This document shows positions 19,083 through 28,993 of a DNA stretch of 64,000 bases, piece by piece. How positions within the stretch are numbered: the first letter of the stretch is position 1; each line of letters begins with the position of its first letter. The position numbers and the translations under genes were made by a program. The notes beneath the pieces are model-generated. The model was not told the origin of the DNA. It saw nothing but the letters and a program-made list of their open reading frames with translations, and made no database searches. The DNA comes from Hydrogenophaga sp. PBL-H3 (GTDB taxonomy: Bacteria; Pseudomonadota; Gammaproteobacteria; Burkholderiales; Burkholderiaceae_C), in contig NZ_CP044972.1 in NCBI RefSeq assembly GCF_010104355.1, positions 2,542,001 to 2,606,000 on the forward strand. Direction: 5' to 3'.

Positions 19083-20444
19083 TCACTTGAGCCCCAGTCG
19101 GTGCATCAGGTCATACAAGGTCGGGCGGCTCACGCCCAGCAATTCGGCCGCCCTGAGCAAATTGCCATTGGCCCTTGCAACCGCCGCGATGACCGCTTTT
19201 CTTTCGGCCTCATCACGCACGGCACGCAAGTCCATCGACTGCTCCGCGACCCCGTCAAGCGGCACCGGCAAACCCAGATCGTCAGCGGTGACCTGCGAGC
19301 CATCGGCCATGATCGTGGCACGCTTGATGCAGTTTTCAAGTTCGCGGATGTTGCCGGGCCAAGTGTGCGCCTCGATGGCCCTGAGTGCGTCGTCCGATAG
19401 AGAGAGGTTGCGGCGGTTTTGTTCCTGCGAAAAGCGCTTGGTGAACGCATGGGCCAGCAGCGCGGCGTCACCGACGCGCTTGCGCAGTGGCGGAATGTTG
19501 ACCACGATTTCAGCCAGCCGGTAGTAAAGATCCTCCCGGAAGCGCGCTTCCGTCGTCAGTTGCTTGAGGTCTTGGTGCGTGGCGCACACGATGCGCACAT
19601 CGACCGGAATTTCCTGACGGCCGCCCACGCGCTCGATCACACGCTCCTGCAAGAAGCGAAGGAGCTTTGCTTGCAGAGGCATGGGCAGATCACCGATCTC
19701 GTCGAGCATCAGGGTGCCGCCGTTGGCCGTTTCAATCTTGCCCAAGGTGGTCTTGGCCGCTCCGGTGAAAGCGCCCTTCTCATAGCCGAAGAGTTCGCTC
19801 TCAAGCAGATTCTCGGGAATCGCCGCGCAATTGATGGCCACGAAACGCCCGGCCTTGCGATTGGACGACTGGTGCAGACCTCGGGCCAGCACCTCCTTGC
19901 CCGTGCCGCTCTCGCCCAGCAGCATCACGGTGGCGCCGCTGTTGGCTACCTTCTCGATGGTGCGGCAGACGCGCAGAACTTCCGGGTCGCGCGTGATGAG
20001 CCCAGCCAGCGTGTCGGGCTGGCGCATGGCCTGCAGGCGGGCGTTTTCGGTCTGCAACTCGTGCAAACGGAAAGCCCGCTCCACCGTGAGGTTGAGCATC
20101 TCCGGCTCGAACGGTTTGGCCAGGAAGTCGTAAGCGCCCATGGCCACGGCCTTCAGGGCATTGGCCTGACCATTCTGCCCAGTGAGCACGATCACTTTGG
20201 TATCCGGTGCGGCCACCAGCATCTGCTCGAGCAGCTTGAAACCTTCAGAAGTACCGTCGGCATCTGGCGGCAGCCCAAGATCCATGGTGACCACGGCAGG
20301 CGCGTAGCGACGCAATTGAACCAGCGCGCTGTCGCAATCGTCAGCTGTCACCGAGGCGAATTGGTCCAGCGACCATTTGATCTGTTTTTGCAATGCAAGA
20401 TCGTCTTCGACGATCAGCAGTTGCGGCCCTTTGTCAGCGCTCAT
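19083..20444 (-). CDS. prsR: PEP-CTERM-associated sigma-54 response regulator PrsR
   Basis: A 453-residue NtrC-type activator. The receiver domain has acidic residues VEDD at 12-15 and the phosphorylation site Asp55 (VVTMDLGLP). The AAA+ domain shows Walker A GESGTGKE and the sigma-54-contacting loop GAFTGA. The C-terminus is a Fis-type helix-turn-helix (LLRAAELLGVSRPTLYDLMHRLGL). It overlaps prsK by 4 bases. By family and position it should activate sigma-54 promoters for PEP-CTERM and polysaccharide genes; three good candidate promoters are present in this window. Confidence 0.95.
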   Translation of the reverse strand: MSADKGPQLLIVEDDLALQKQIKWSLDQFASVTADDCDSALVQLRRYAPAVVTMDLGLPPDADGTSEGFKLLEQMLVAAPDTKVIVLTGQNGQANALKAVAMGAYDFLAKPFEPEMLNLTVERAFRLHELQTENARLQAMRQPDTLAGLITRDPEVLRVCRTIEKVANSGATVMLLGESGTGKEVLARGLHQSSNRKAGRFVAINCAAIPENLLESELFGYEKGAFTGAAKTTLGKIETANGGTLMLDEIGDLPMPLQAKLLRFLQERVIERVGGRQEIPVDVRIVCATHQDLKQLTTEARFREDLYYRLAEIVVNIPPLRKRVGDAALLAHAFTKRFSQEQNRRNLSLSDDALRAIEAHTWPGNIRELENCIKRATIMADGSQVTADDLGLPVPLDGVAEQSMDLRAVRDEAERKAVIAAVARANGNLLRAAELLGVSRPTLYDLMHRLGLK

Positions 20445-22549
20445 GCCTCTCCCATTTGATGCCAGTCGGATTCGTTGAACGACTCGATGAGTGGCAAGAG
20501 CAGAGTGACCACGGTTCCCGCACCTTCCTTGCTGTCCACCGACATCTTGCCGCCCAACTCCTGCACGTATTGAAAACTCTCATAGGCACCGATGCCCATG
20601 CCGGCTTCCTTGGTCGTCTGGAAGGGCTTGAACAGCCGTTCCTGCACAAAATGCTCAGACATCCCCGAGCCATTGTCCCCGACTTCCACCCGAGCATGGC
20701 TCCCATAGCGCTCGATCTTCAGCCAGACCCGCTGTTGGCCTTCCGTGGCATCCAGCGCATTGTTGACGAGATGCCCCATGACCCGCTCCAACCGATCTTC
20801 ATGGCCGCGAGTGGCCACGCGAGGCTGGACGTCAAGCTCCAACTGACGGCCACGCCTCGCGACGCTGGAGGCCAACTCCTCGGCAATGCGTCCCAGATCG
20901 ACACCCACGGCAGCGCCCCCTGCAGCTGCTCCCTCACGCAACTGCAGCATGAGCTGACGCATGCGCTCAAGCGAGTTCTCCACCGTCATCAACATGTCGG
21001 CCTGGAACTCGGGGTTGTGACTCAGGCGTTTGGCGTTTTTCACCATGAGCGAGAGTTGCGTCACGATGTTCTTCAGGTCGTGCACCACAAACGCAGACAT
21101 GCGGCTGAACGCCTCGAACTTGCGGGCCTCCAGCAGCGCTTCGGTGGACTGCATCTGGGCCAGAAAGCTGGCAGCCTGGCGACCCGCCGTCTTGAGCAGG
21201 TCCGTCACCTCCCAATTCACGTCGACTCGAGTGCGCGGGCTGCCCAACACCACGAAGCCCAAGAGTTCGTTGCCCAGCCACAGAGGCACCAGCAGCCAAG
21301 CTTGCGGCTGTGCGGCAAGCCATTGCGGCAAGGTCGAATGCTCGTAGCGATCTGGATGAAGTCGGTATTCCTCCAAATTGACCACCCAGCCCGAGCGGCG
21401 CATGAAATCCAGCAGCGCCGAATCAACAGGCTCGGTCTGCGAAACATGTGGCGAGTTCCAACGAGCGACTTGTCGGTACATCTGCTCATCGGGGCGCCGC
21501 AGCCACAGCGCGCCGGACGGGCTCTCCATCATGTCCGCCAGGCCCCGTATCACGTTGAGTCCCGTCTCACCTGGCGCGGTCTGGATCGACAGGGTCTGGG
21601 TGAACTTCAACCACTCCTCACGGTAGTCGTAGCGGTACCTGAAAAAATGCTTGCCCAGCAGCACCCGCATGCGTGCCCGGAAGCTGCGCGACAGGCCCAA
21701 TGCAGCGAGCAATACCAGCGCCAGGAACACCATCGCCAGTTGCAGCGACCGCCCCCAATCGCTACCGAAATAGCGCACGTAATAGCCGACTCCCGCGATG
21801 AACATGAGGTAGCCACCAGCCAACAGGAGCGTCGCTGAATGAAATACCACTTTGCGAGAAACCCGGATGTTGGAAATCCAGTTGCGATGGCGGGAGATCG
21901 CGAGCAAGAACAACGGCATCAAGGCCGCGTGCACCATGCCTCGAATGTTCCAGGCGTCCTCATCGATGCCGCTGAAGAGCACAGCTTGAGAGAACAGGTA
22001 CAGGTCGAAAAGAAACGTGCCAGCCAGCCCCAGGCAGATGGGCTTTGCACTCCACAGCGCGTCTTCTGGCAAGTTACGAAATAGCTGCTCCACCAGCACC
22101 AAGCCCATCACGGAAAGCAGCATCAACGTGAGGTAGAGCCCGACTGGCGCATCACCCTTGGGCTGAAACCAGAACGTCGAGAACAAAAGGCTCAACAGGC
22201 TCAGAACCGGTAGGGCCACGGCAACAGGCACCATCCACTGGACCTTGTCGAGCGCGCGCCCTTGCTCGGCGTTGGCGCGAAACAGACAAACCACAAATGC
22301 GAACCACGCGGCATACCTGCAGATGTCGGCCACAGCAGCCCACACCCACCACACCGGCGCGGACAAGGCGGCGAAGCTCAAGCCACCCCACAAAGCCGTG
22401 AGCGCTGCAGCCATCAGGATCGCCATACCCGGCCTGTTGACAGGCGCTTTGAAGTAGCCCTGGCGCCCCACGAGGGCAGTCATCGTTGCGTACGCCAGCA
22501 TGGCTGCGCCGAAGCCCCAGGCCAACAACACGTTACCCATGCCGTTCAT
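20441..22549 (-). CDS. prsK: XrtA/PEP-CTERM system sensor histidine kinase PrsK
   Basis: A 702-residue membrane kinase. About 300 N-terminal residues form multiple membrane helices. A GAF-like middle region follows (around 320-460). The transmitter has the H-box VVHDLKNIVTQLSL, the N-box NNALDAT and the G-box DNGSGM. The size and the order TM-GAF-kinase match PrsK. It overlaps its cognate regulator prsR (ATGA-type, 4 bases). The signal sensed is unknown; the multi-helix sensor suggests a membrane or envelope cue. Confidence 0.94.
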   Translation of the reverse strand: MNGMGNVLLAWGFGAAMLAYATMTALVGRQGYFKAPVNRPGMAILMAAALTALWGGLSFAALSAPVWWVWAAVADICRYAAWFAFVVCLFRANAEQGRALDKVQWMVPVAVALPVLSLLSLLFSTFWFQPKGDAPVGLYLTLMLLSVMGLVLVEQLFRNLPEDALWSAKPICLGLAGTFLFDLYLFSQAVLFSGIDEDAWNIRGMVHAALMPLFLLAISRHRNWISNIRVSRKVVFHSATLLLAGGYLMFIAGVGYYVRYFGSDWGRSLQLAMVFLALVLLAALGLSRSFRARMRVLLGKHFFRYRYDYREEWLKFTQTLSIQTAPGETGLNVIRGLADMMESPSGALWLRRPDEQMYRQVARWNSPHVSQTEPVDSALLDFMRRSGWVVNLEEYRLHPDRYEHSTLPQWLAAQPQAWLLVPLWLGNELLGFVVLGSPRTRVDVNWEVTDLLKTAGRQAASFLAQMQSTEALLEARKFEAFSRMSAFVVHDLKNIVTQLSLMVKNAKRLSHNPEFQADMLMTVENSLERMRQLMLQLREGAAAGGAAVGVDLGRIAEELASSVARRGRQLELDVQPRVATRGHEDRLERVMGHLVNNALDATEGQQRVWLKIERYGSHARVEVGDNGSGMSEHFVQERLFKPFQTTKEAGMGIGAYESFQYVQELGGKMSVDSKEGAGTVVTLLLPLIESFNESDWHQMGEA

Positions 22550-22582
22550 GCCGCAGGCCCCGCAAACATGAAACGGGTCGGA

Positions 22583-23977
22583 TTACTGGGCACCTTTGCC
22601 CGTCAGCACCACACCGATGGTCTCGAAGAGCACGACAAGGTCAAGAAACAGGGAGTGGTTCTTGACGTAATAGAGGTCGTACTGGAGTTTTTCCACCGTG
22701 TCTTCTCGTGAGGCACCGTATTGGTAGCTCACCTGCGCCCAACCGGTGACCCCGGGCTTGACGCTGTGCCGTACGGCGTAAAACGGTATGTCCTGCGTGA
22801 GCTGATCGACAAAATAAGGGCGCTCCGGGCGAGGCCCCACCAGACTCATGTCACCCATGAGCACGCCGAAGAGCTGCGGCAGTTCGTCAATGCGCAACTT
22901 GCGGATGATTCGTCCCACACGCGTGACGCGACTGTCGGAAGCAGTGGCCCAACGGGGAACGCCGTCCTTTTCTGCGTCGATGCGCATGCTGCGGAATTTC
23001 ACAACGTCAAACGGCTTGCTGTTCAAGCCGACGCGCTCCTGGCGGTACAGGATCGGGCCGGCGCTCTCCAGCTTCACAGCCAGGGCCGTGATCACCATGA
23101 TCGGCAGCGAAACGAGGATGAGGACCATCGCCCCGGCGATGTCGAAAAGGCGCTTGACGGTGGTGCGGACGAAGCCCTGGTTGAATCCTTCACCAAAAAT
23201 GAGCCAGCCTGCAGACGCCGACTCCAGGCGGATCTGGCCCAGGTTTTGCTCAAAGTACGTGGCGATGTCGGAGACGCGAACTCCCTGCAACTTGCAGTCC
23301 AGAAGTTCCCGCATGGGCATGCTGCCACCGCGGCGTTCGCTCAAAGCCACCACGATTTCGTCCACGCCAGCCCGCGTGACGAGGTCATTGAGGCGTTCGC
23401 CCGGCGCCAGAGTCGCCCAAGAGGTGACCTTGTGGTCTGTTTCATTGGGGCTCGCGTAGTAGCCGACGAGCTCAACGTTGGCACTGGAGTGGGTCAGCGA
23501 CTTCCCCACCATCTGGGCACGTTCCCCAGTGCCATAGACGAGCACCTTGCGGCGCGTGAGGGATTTGGGCAGCATTTCACCCACCAGAACACGGTGGGTG
23601 AGCATGAACCCGGTTGTACCCAGAACGATGAGCGCCACCCATTTGGCGTCGTAGGAAGGCTCCAGAGGCAGGAACCACAGCACGGCCACCGCAATGGCGC
23701 CAGACAATACAAAAGACAACACGGCACGCGCTCGCATCTGACCGGTTGTCTTGCTGCGGGTTCGTTCGTAAAAGCCCAGCGCTGAATTGATGGCCAACAT
23801 TCCCAAGGCCATCAACACGCCGCGGGTCAAACCTTCGGTGACCACCGAGGCACCCAGCAATGCCGAGTTGGACTGCACGAACAGAGCCAGCATGAGCGCT
23901 CCGACCACCAAGCCCATATCGAGCATGACTTGGAGCACCGTACGGCGATGGAAGTAGTGATTGAAGATCTTTATCAA
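22583..23977 (-). CDS. TIGR03013-type XrtA/PEP-CTERM sugar transferase (polyprenyl-phosphate, initiating)
   Basis: A 464-residue protein with four to five N-terminal membrane helices, a CoA-binding-like middle domain (VLVYGTGERAQMVGKSL) and the C-terminal bacterial sugar-transferase domain. The latter shows KRLFDIAGAMVLI, YRQERVGLNSKPFDVVKFRSMR and LVGPRPERPYF. Such enzymes transfer the first sugar-phosphate to undecaprenyl phosphate in exopolysaccharide synthesis. The start is a TTG at 23977 (MIKIFNHYFHR) with an AGGGA-like site upstream. It is the first gene of the unit with prsK, prsR and prsT. Confidence 0.93.
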   Translation of the reverse strand: MIKIFNHYFHRRTVLQVMLDMGLVVGALMLALFVQSNSALLGASVVTEGLTRGVLMALGMLAINSALGFYERTRSKTTGQMRARAVLSFVLSGAIAVAVLWFLPLEPSYDAKWVALIVLGTTGFMLTHRVLVGEMLPKSLTRRKVLVYGTGERAQMVGKSLTHSSANVELVGYYASPNETDHKVTSWATLAPGERLNDLVTRAGVDEIVVALSERRGGSMPMRELLDCKLQGVRVSDIATYFEQNLGQIRLESASAGWLIFGEGFNQGFVRTTVKRLFDIAGAMVLILVSLPIMVITALAVKLESAGPILYRQERVGLNSKPFDVVKFRSMRIDAEKDGVPRWATASDSRVTRVGRIIRKLRIDELPQLFGVLMGDMSLVGPRPERPYFVDQLTQDIPFYAVRHSVKPGVTGWAQVSYQYGASREDTVEKLQYDLYYVKNHSLFLDLVVLFETIGVVLTGKGAQ

Positions 23978-24038
23978 AGCGAGGGTCCCTGCGTATTTTC
24001 GGATGACTAGGTTGCGGGACTGGCAACGTCGTCAAACA

Positions 24039-24053
24039 CATTACAGCGTAATG
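24039..24053. repeat. Short perfect dyad upstream of the sugar-transferase/prsKRT unit
   Basis: CATTAC-AGC-GTAATG is a 6-bp perfect inverted repeat in the 83-base gap before the TTG start at 23977. A TTGACG (-35-like, minus strand, 24035-24030) lies just downstream of it, with only a poor -10 match beyond. It could be an operator or a small hairpin after the polymerase gene. Confidence 0.35.
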
Positions 24054-24060
24054 CTAAGGA

Positions 24061-26046
24061 CTACAACCTGTTACATGATGAAACACCCTCTATTTGTCCA
24101 CGAAATGCGCACACTGACCACAACAAAATCAGCAGTATCAAGCTCACACGCGGCACTTCCGTGACACTGATCACGCCGCCCAAGCTCAAGATCCCTGCCA
24201 GCGCGCCCATGTATGCCCAAGCCACCGAATCACCCGCCCGAACACGGCGCCACAGGTGGCGCAGTGCCCACATCACCCAGACGGCAAAAACCCAGAGGCC
24301 GAACCATCCGCGCTCGATGAGCACATCAAGGTAAAGATTGTCCAAGTGCCAGGGCTGGAACCTCCCTTGCGCGATGGGAAGCCAATGCTGCAAACCGGCG
24401 GCAAAGTCGGGATTGAGCAGACGCTGGTGTCCGGCGGCGTCGAACATTTCCACCCGATCGATGCGAATGGGCGCATCCGCCTGAGCGGGCGACAGTGCCA
24501 GAACCGCTTCACGCCAACGGGCGACGCCACGCGTCTCTCCAGAAATGTCCTTGCCGAAATGCATTTCCACCTGACCATCTCCCGCACCCAAAGCCGGATT
24601 CAGTGAGGCCCATTGCCTGCGGCACTCGACGTTGTAGAGCAAATGCCGCTCGCACAGGCTCACCAACAACCTCGATCCGCTGTCACCTGAGGCGCGCAAG
24701 CGCACGGTAGCAGTGTCCCCCTCGCCAAGCTCGATGCGTTGAGTCAACGCAAACAAATCGGCACGCTGGTCGATGTCGTGGCGCCCGGAAAGCAGGACAT
24801 GACCCGAGCCGGTTGAGTCTCCCCGCCAGATCGCCTGGCCAGGAAACTGCCCACCGGGCACTTCGGTGCTGTAGTGGGCCGGGAAGCGGCCCAACCCCAA
24901 CCCCAGCAACCAGTCCTGCGGGGAGTCCAGGAGCCCCACCCCTGATCGCCAGTGATCCATTCGGTTGACCATGTCGGTTTCCGAGCGGGAAAGGCGATCG
25001 GCCATGAACGACCCGCCCACCAGCACGAGTGAGCTCTCCAGCACCAGCGTGGCCAGCACGGCAAGCAGGGTTCTGCGCCCCCAGATCGCGCCGGCAGCGG
25101 GGGGCAGCCGCAATTGCCAGGCCGTGAGCCCCATGAGCAACAAGGTCAGGGTCACCGCCAGGTACACCCCACGCGAGTACGTGGTCAGCACGGCATATAC
25201 GGCCACAACCATGAGCAGATTGCACCCAATCCATCGCGGTGCTGTCGACGATGCCCACATGCCCCACACCGCGAACGGCACCGCCATGACGAGGTAGGCA
25301 TCGATGGCTCCGCCACCCACGTGCATTTCCCAGAACCAGGCGCTGGTGCGGTAGGCTTGGGTGAAGTTGAACGCACCGGTGTAAACCGTGCGCTCCCAAA
25401 GCACCATCAGACACACCAGCCCCAATCCGGTCAACATGCCGCGCGCCACCAGCCGCGGCAGCACGGGCCGATCACTGTCCCCCGGTGGCGCCAACAACGT
25501 GGCCAGCAGCAAGGCCCAGAGCAGGCTTTTGCCAACCCGCCAAGTGTTCCAGGCGCTGTCGTAGCCGGCGTATGCCGCCTCGTGCCACCGTGGCAGCGCC
25601 GACCAGTCAACGCCGGCGTCGTGCAGGCCGCGCCACACGCCAACCACGAGAGACACCGCCAACAGTGCCCAGATTGCGAAAACGGGCCCATGGGCCATCA
25701 AGCGCCTGGGCGTTTCTCCTTGACGCATGTCATGCGCCCAGCGGACGAAGGCCCCGCCCAGGCACGACAGCACCAGCACGTCGGACTCGTCGACCAGCCA
25801 CCAGCCGGTCCAGGGCATGAAGCTCATGACCGGCAACGCGGCAGGCAACAAAAACCAGAGGGTCTGGGGCCGCGCCGCCACCCAAGCGCCGGTCAGGAGA
25901 GCTGCGCCAGACACCAGCGAGGGAGCGACAGGATGCCTCACCGCCAGCCACAGGGCCGCCAAAGTCATGCCCCCACCGATCAACAGCAACAGCACCGGCT
26001 GAATGAGATCTCCCGTCGCCCGCCGACCCCCGCCGTGTCCAATCAA
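24061..26046 (-). CDS. O-antigen ligase/Wzy-type polymerase with a large periplasmic insert
   Basis: A 661-residue integral membrane protein. A TTG at 26046 overlaps the stop of the decarboxylase gene (TTGA); the next candidates (GTG, ATG) would cut into the first membrane helix. Roughly a dozen helices are visible. Wzy_C/WaaL-type landmarks are TTYSRG in the core, GLGLGRFP, and HLDNLYLDVLIERG before the last helices. Between the last two (about 390-565) lies a soluble insert with a C-x9-C pair (LCERHLLYNVEC) and a jelly-roll-like segment ending LLNPDFAAGLQHW. The same insert occurs in the fusion protein at 42595-45918. It probably polymerises or ligates the locus glycan at the periplasmic face. 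Confidence 0.8.
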   Translation of the reverse strand: MIGHGGGRRATGDLIQPVLLLLIGGGMTLAALWLAVRHPVAPSLVSGAALLTGAWVAARPQTLWFLLPAALPVMSFMPWTGWWLVDESDVLVLSCLGGAFVRWAHDMRQGETPRRLMAHGPVFAIWALLAVSLVVGVWRGLHDAGVDWSALPRWHEAAYAGYDSAWNTWRVGKSLLWALLLATLLAPPGDSDRPVLPRLVARGMLTGLGLVCLMVLWERTVYTGAFNFTQAYRTSAWFWEMHVGGGAIDAYLVMAVPFAVWGMWASSTAPRWIGCNLLMVVAVYAVLTTYSRGVYLAVTLTLLLMGLTAWQLRLPPAAGAIWGRRTLLAVLATLVLESSLVLVGGSFMADRLSRSETDMVNRMDHWRSGVGLLDSPQDWLLGLGLGRFPAHYSTEVPGGQFPGQAIWRGDSTGSGHVLLSGRHDIDQRADLFALTQRIELGEGDTATVRLRASGDSGSRLLVSLCERHLLYNVECRRQWASLNPALGAGDGQVEMHFGKDISGETRGVARWREAVLALSPAQADAPIRIDRVEMFDAAGHQRLLNPDFAAGLQHWLPIAQGRFQPWHLDNLYLDVLIERGWFGLWVFAVWVMWALRHLWRRVRAGDSVAWAYMGALAGILSLGGVISVTEVPRVSLILLILLWSVCAFRGQIEGVSSCNRL

Positions 26047-27248
26047 ACCAGCACTTCCGCGCAACGCGGGTGGCCCAGAAAGGCTTGCGGGCTGGCACTG
26101 GCACCGTACGCGCCCGACTGGAAAACAACCACCAGATCGCCCGGATAGGCCGGGGGCAGTTCCACCCGGTCGGCCAGCACATCCAGCGGTGTGCACAAGG
26201 GCCCCACGATCGAGACCTTTTCGCGCTCGGTTAGGTCCATGCGATTGCCAACGGCCACCGGGTAGTTGCGACGAATGACCTGTCCGAAGTTGCCGGAGGC
26301 CGCCAGGTGGTGGTGCATGCCACCATCGGTGACCAGAAAGACCTGTCCGCGGGATACCTTTCGGTCCAGCACGCGGGCCACGTACACCCCCGCCTCCCCC
26401 ACCAGATAGCGCCCGAGCTCCAGCACGAGGCGGCAAGCGGGCCATTCGCTGGCCATGCTGCCCTGAATCTCGGCCAGTGCCTCCGCAACGGGTGCAAGGT
26501 CAAGTGCTTGTTCGCCTGGGAAGTAAGGAATGCCCCAACCACCACCCAGATTGATCTGTTTCACTGGCGACGACGCGCCTTCGGCCAGCCGGACCACCAG
26601 TTCGTGAGATTGGCGCAGGGCTTGCGCGATGGATGCACCGTGGAGATTTTGCGACCCCGGGTAAAGGTGAAAACCTTCAAACCGCAAGCCGGCGTCACCA
26701 ATGGCCCTGAGCACCAGGGGCACCACCTCGGCATCCACACCAAACGGCTTGGCGCCTCCGCCCATGCGCATGCCCGCGCCGCGCAGGTCAAAGTCCGGGT
26801 TCACGCGAACGGCCACTCGAGCGGGCAACCCCAGGCGCTCAGAGGCGCGGGCCAGCAACTCCACTTCCCGGAAGGACTCCAGATTCACCAGCACCCCCGC
26901 CGCCACCGCCTGCGCGATTTCAGCCTCGCGCTTGCCTGGTCCCGCAAAACTCACATGCATCGGGTCGACCCCGGCATCCAGGGCAACTGCCAGCTCCCCC
27001 GAAGAGGCCACGTCCAGGCCGTCGACCAGGGGTCGCATGAAGCCCACCAGGGCGGGCCAGGGGTTGGCCTTCACCGCGTAATGCAAGCCAATACCGTGCG
27101 GCAAGCCGGCTCGAACAGACGCCACGCGCGCAGCCAGCAAATGGCGGTCATAGGCATAAAACGGGGTCTGGCCCACCCGCTCAGCGAGGCGGGTCAGCGG
27201 TATGCCGCCGACACAAAGCTCACCATCAAGCGTCTCAGAGGGTCTCAT
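26043..27248 (-). CDS. Exosortase A-associated PLP-dependent decarboxylase
   Basis: A 401-residue group IV (alanine-racemase fold) decarboxylase related to diaminopimelate/ornithine decarboxylases. The PLP lysine is in HYAVKANPWPAL, the phosphate-binding glycine stretch in NLGGGWGIPYF, and a near-C-terminal VFQSGAYGAS segment completes the site. The family is a regular member of exosortase A loci. The substrate is not known; by context it may make an amine used with the acyl-ligase and carrier protein. The ATG at 27248 overlaps the ligase gene by 14 bases. Confidence 0.9.
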   Translation of the reverse strand: MRPSETLDGELCVGGIPLTRLAERVGQTPFYAYDRHLLAARVASVRAGLPHGIGLHYAVKANPWPALVGFMRPLVDGLDVASSGELAVALDAGVDPMHVSFAGPGKREAEIAQAVAAGVLVNLESFREVELLARASERLGLPARVAVRVNPDFDLRGAGMRMGGGAKPFGVDAEVVPLVLRAIGDAGLRFEGFHLYPGSQNLHGASIAQALRQSHELVVRLAEGASSPVKQINLGGGWGIPYFPGEQALDLAPVAEALAEIQGSMASEWPACRLVLELGRYLVGEAGVYVARVLDRKVSRGQVFLVTDGGMHHHLAASGNFGQVIRRNYPVAVGNRMDLTEREKVSIVGPLCTPLDVLADRVELPPAYPGDLVVVFQSGAYGASASPQAFLGHPRCAEVLV

Positions 27249-28881
27249 CGTTGTTCTTTCCGGCGAGGCGTTCCCAGTCCGACTTCCATCGGGCGCGATC
27301 GAGCTTGCCATTGGGGTTTCGTGGAAGGGCCTGGTCATGCCAATGCACCACAGCCGGCACCATGTAGGCAGGCAGCGTGGCCTTGCAGTGGGCCAACAGT
27401 GCACCGGTGTCCTCGTCGCTGATGGCCACCGCGGCCACCACAATGACTTGACCCAACACCGCATGGGGCATGCCCACCGCCAGCGCTTCGACCACCAGCC
27501 CGCTGGCGTGCACAGCCTCTTCCACTTCGGTCGGGCTGACACGGTAGCCCGAGGTCTTGATCATCTCATCGTGCCGGGCGACGAAATACAGGAAACCTTC
27601 GGCATCGCGGCGAACGGTGTCGCCAGAGAAAACGGTCATCTCAGTTCGGGCAAACGCCTCGCGCGGAGTTGAAAGCGCGATCGGCCAAGCCCGAAAACGC
27701 AATGCGGTTTCCTCGGGCCGGCGCCAATAGCCCAGCGCCACCAAGGGCCCACGGTGCACCAACTCCCCCGGCTCGTCCACATCACACTCGGTACCGTCCG
27801 GGCGAAGCACCCGAATCTCCACATTGGGAATGGCCTTGCCGATCGAGTCGGGCCTGCGGTCCACCTCCGACGGTGGCAAGTACGTCGATCGAAAGGCTTC
27901 GGTCAATCCGTACATCAGGAATGGCTTGGTCGAGGGCATCAACTGGCGCAAGCGATCCAGCGTGGCTCGCGGCATGCGACCTCCCGTGCAGGCCCAATAG
28001 CGCAAATGCCGCGACGCCTCTTCGGGCCAATCCAGCGCCGCGAGTTGCATGTACAGCGCTGGCACGGCCGTCAGGCCGGTGACCTGCTCTCTGGCCATGG
28101 CCAGCAACACATCGCGCGGCAAAAGGTGGTTGAGCAACACCACGCGCGCGCCCACCAGAAAGGCTGTGGTCAACTGGCTGAAGCCCGCATCGAACGACAA
28201 AGGCAAAGCGGCCAACAGGGTGTCGTCGGCGTTGTTCTGCAGGTAGCTGGCAACACTCGTCGCACCCGCCACCAGATTGCGGTGCGACAAGACCACTCCC
28301 TTGGGCAAGCCCGTGCTGCCTGAGGTGTAGAAGATGGCGGCCGCATCCGTCTCCAGGACCGATGGCAGGACGTTCTGCCTGCATGCCAGCACGTCAGCCC
28401 ATGCATGCAGCTTGCACGGCAACTCCGCCGTCAAAGCAGCGGCGTTGTCGCAAACCACCACATGCCGCAACGCCAGGCATTCCTTCAGCGCGGGTTTGAG
28501 GACCTCCAGGCGCGACGCGGAGGTCACCAGCACCTGCACGCCCGCGTCTTGCAGGATGTGGGCGACCTGAGCCGGCTTGAGAAGAGGATTCACGGGCACC
28601 AGCACGCCACAGGCGGCCGACACGCCGAAGCTGGTCACCACAGCTTCGACACGTTTCTCCAGAAACACCGCAACGCGCTCTCCGCGCACAAGCCCCAACT
28701 GGATCAGACCAGCGGCCAGCCCCTGGATCGATTCACCCAATTCGCCGTAGGAAACACTGGTGCGACCCGCTGTGAGAGCCAGCCGCTGCTGCATCTCGGC
28801 GGCTGCGCGCAGCGGCAACTCGTGCAGCAAAACCGGTGGATAGCTTTCGCTGAAATCTTGCGCTGTGGCCATGCGGCGCAT
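27235..28881 (-). CDS. Exosortase A-associated acyl-CoA/ACP ligase (AMP-forming)
   Basis: A 548-residue ANL-superfamily enzyme. The AMP-binding signature FYTSGSTGLPKGV, MYGLTEAF (A5-like), SGDTVRRD and the C-terminal catalytic lysine in NGKLDRARW are visible. It activates a carboxylic acid as acyl-adenylate and passes it to a thiol, here plausibly the divergently encoded acyl carrier protein. It is the first gene of the ligase-decarboxylase-polymerase unit and diverges from the ACP gene across 112 bases. ATG at 28881 is used; 28872 is an alternative. Confidence 0.92.
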   Translation of the reverse strand: MRRMATAQDFSESYPPVLLHELPLRAAAEMQQRLALTAGRTSVSYGELGESIQGLAAGLIQLGLVRGERVAVFLEKRVEAVVTSFGVSAACGVLVPVNPLLKPAQVAHILQDAGVQVLVTSASRLEVLKPALKECLALRHVVVCDNAAALTAELPCKLHAWADVLACRQNVLPSVLETDAAAIFYTSGSTGLPKGVVLSHRNLVAGATSVASYLQNNADDTLLAALPLSFDAGFSQLTTAFLVGARVVLLNHLLPRDVLLAMAREQVTGLTAVPALYMQLAALDWPEEASRHLRYWACTGGRMPRATLDRLRQLMPSTKPFLMYGLTEAFRSTYLPPSEVDRRPDSIGKAIPNVEIRVLRPDGTECDVDEPGELVHRGPLVALGYWRRPEETALRFRAWPIALSTPREAFARTEMTVFSGDTVRRDAEGFLYFVARHDEMIKTSGYRVSPTEVEEAVHASGLVVEALAVGMPHAVLGQVIVVAAVAISDEDTGALLAHCKATLPAYMVPAVVHWHDQALPRNPNGKLDRARWKSDWERLAGKNNDETL

Positions 28882-28993
28882 GTTAAGCGATCACCGTCGC
28901 GCGGCCCGCCCCGGTCGCTCGGGCAAGCCCGTTCTCTAGAATCAGACGCGATACTCAAGACTTTTCCCATATCAATCCATCCGCTTCCATTCC

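Noticed and set aside
26047-26445. Upstream extension of the polymerase reading frame into the decarboxylase gene
   Set aside because: The extension is Gly/Arg-rich and overlaps the decarboxylase coding region; the TTG coupled to the decarboxylase stop is a better start.
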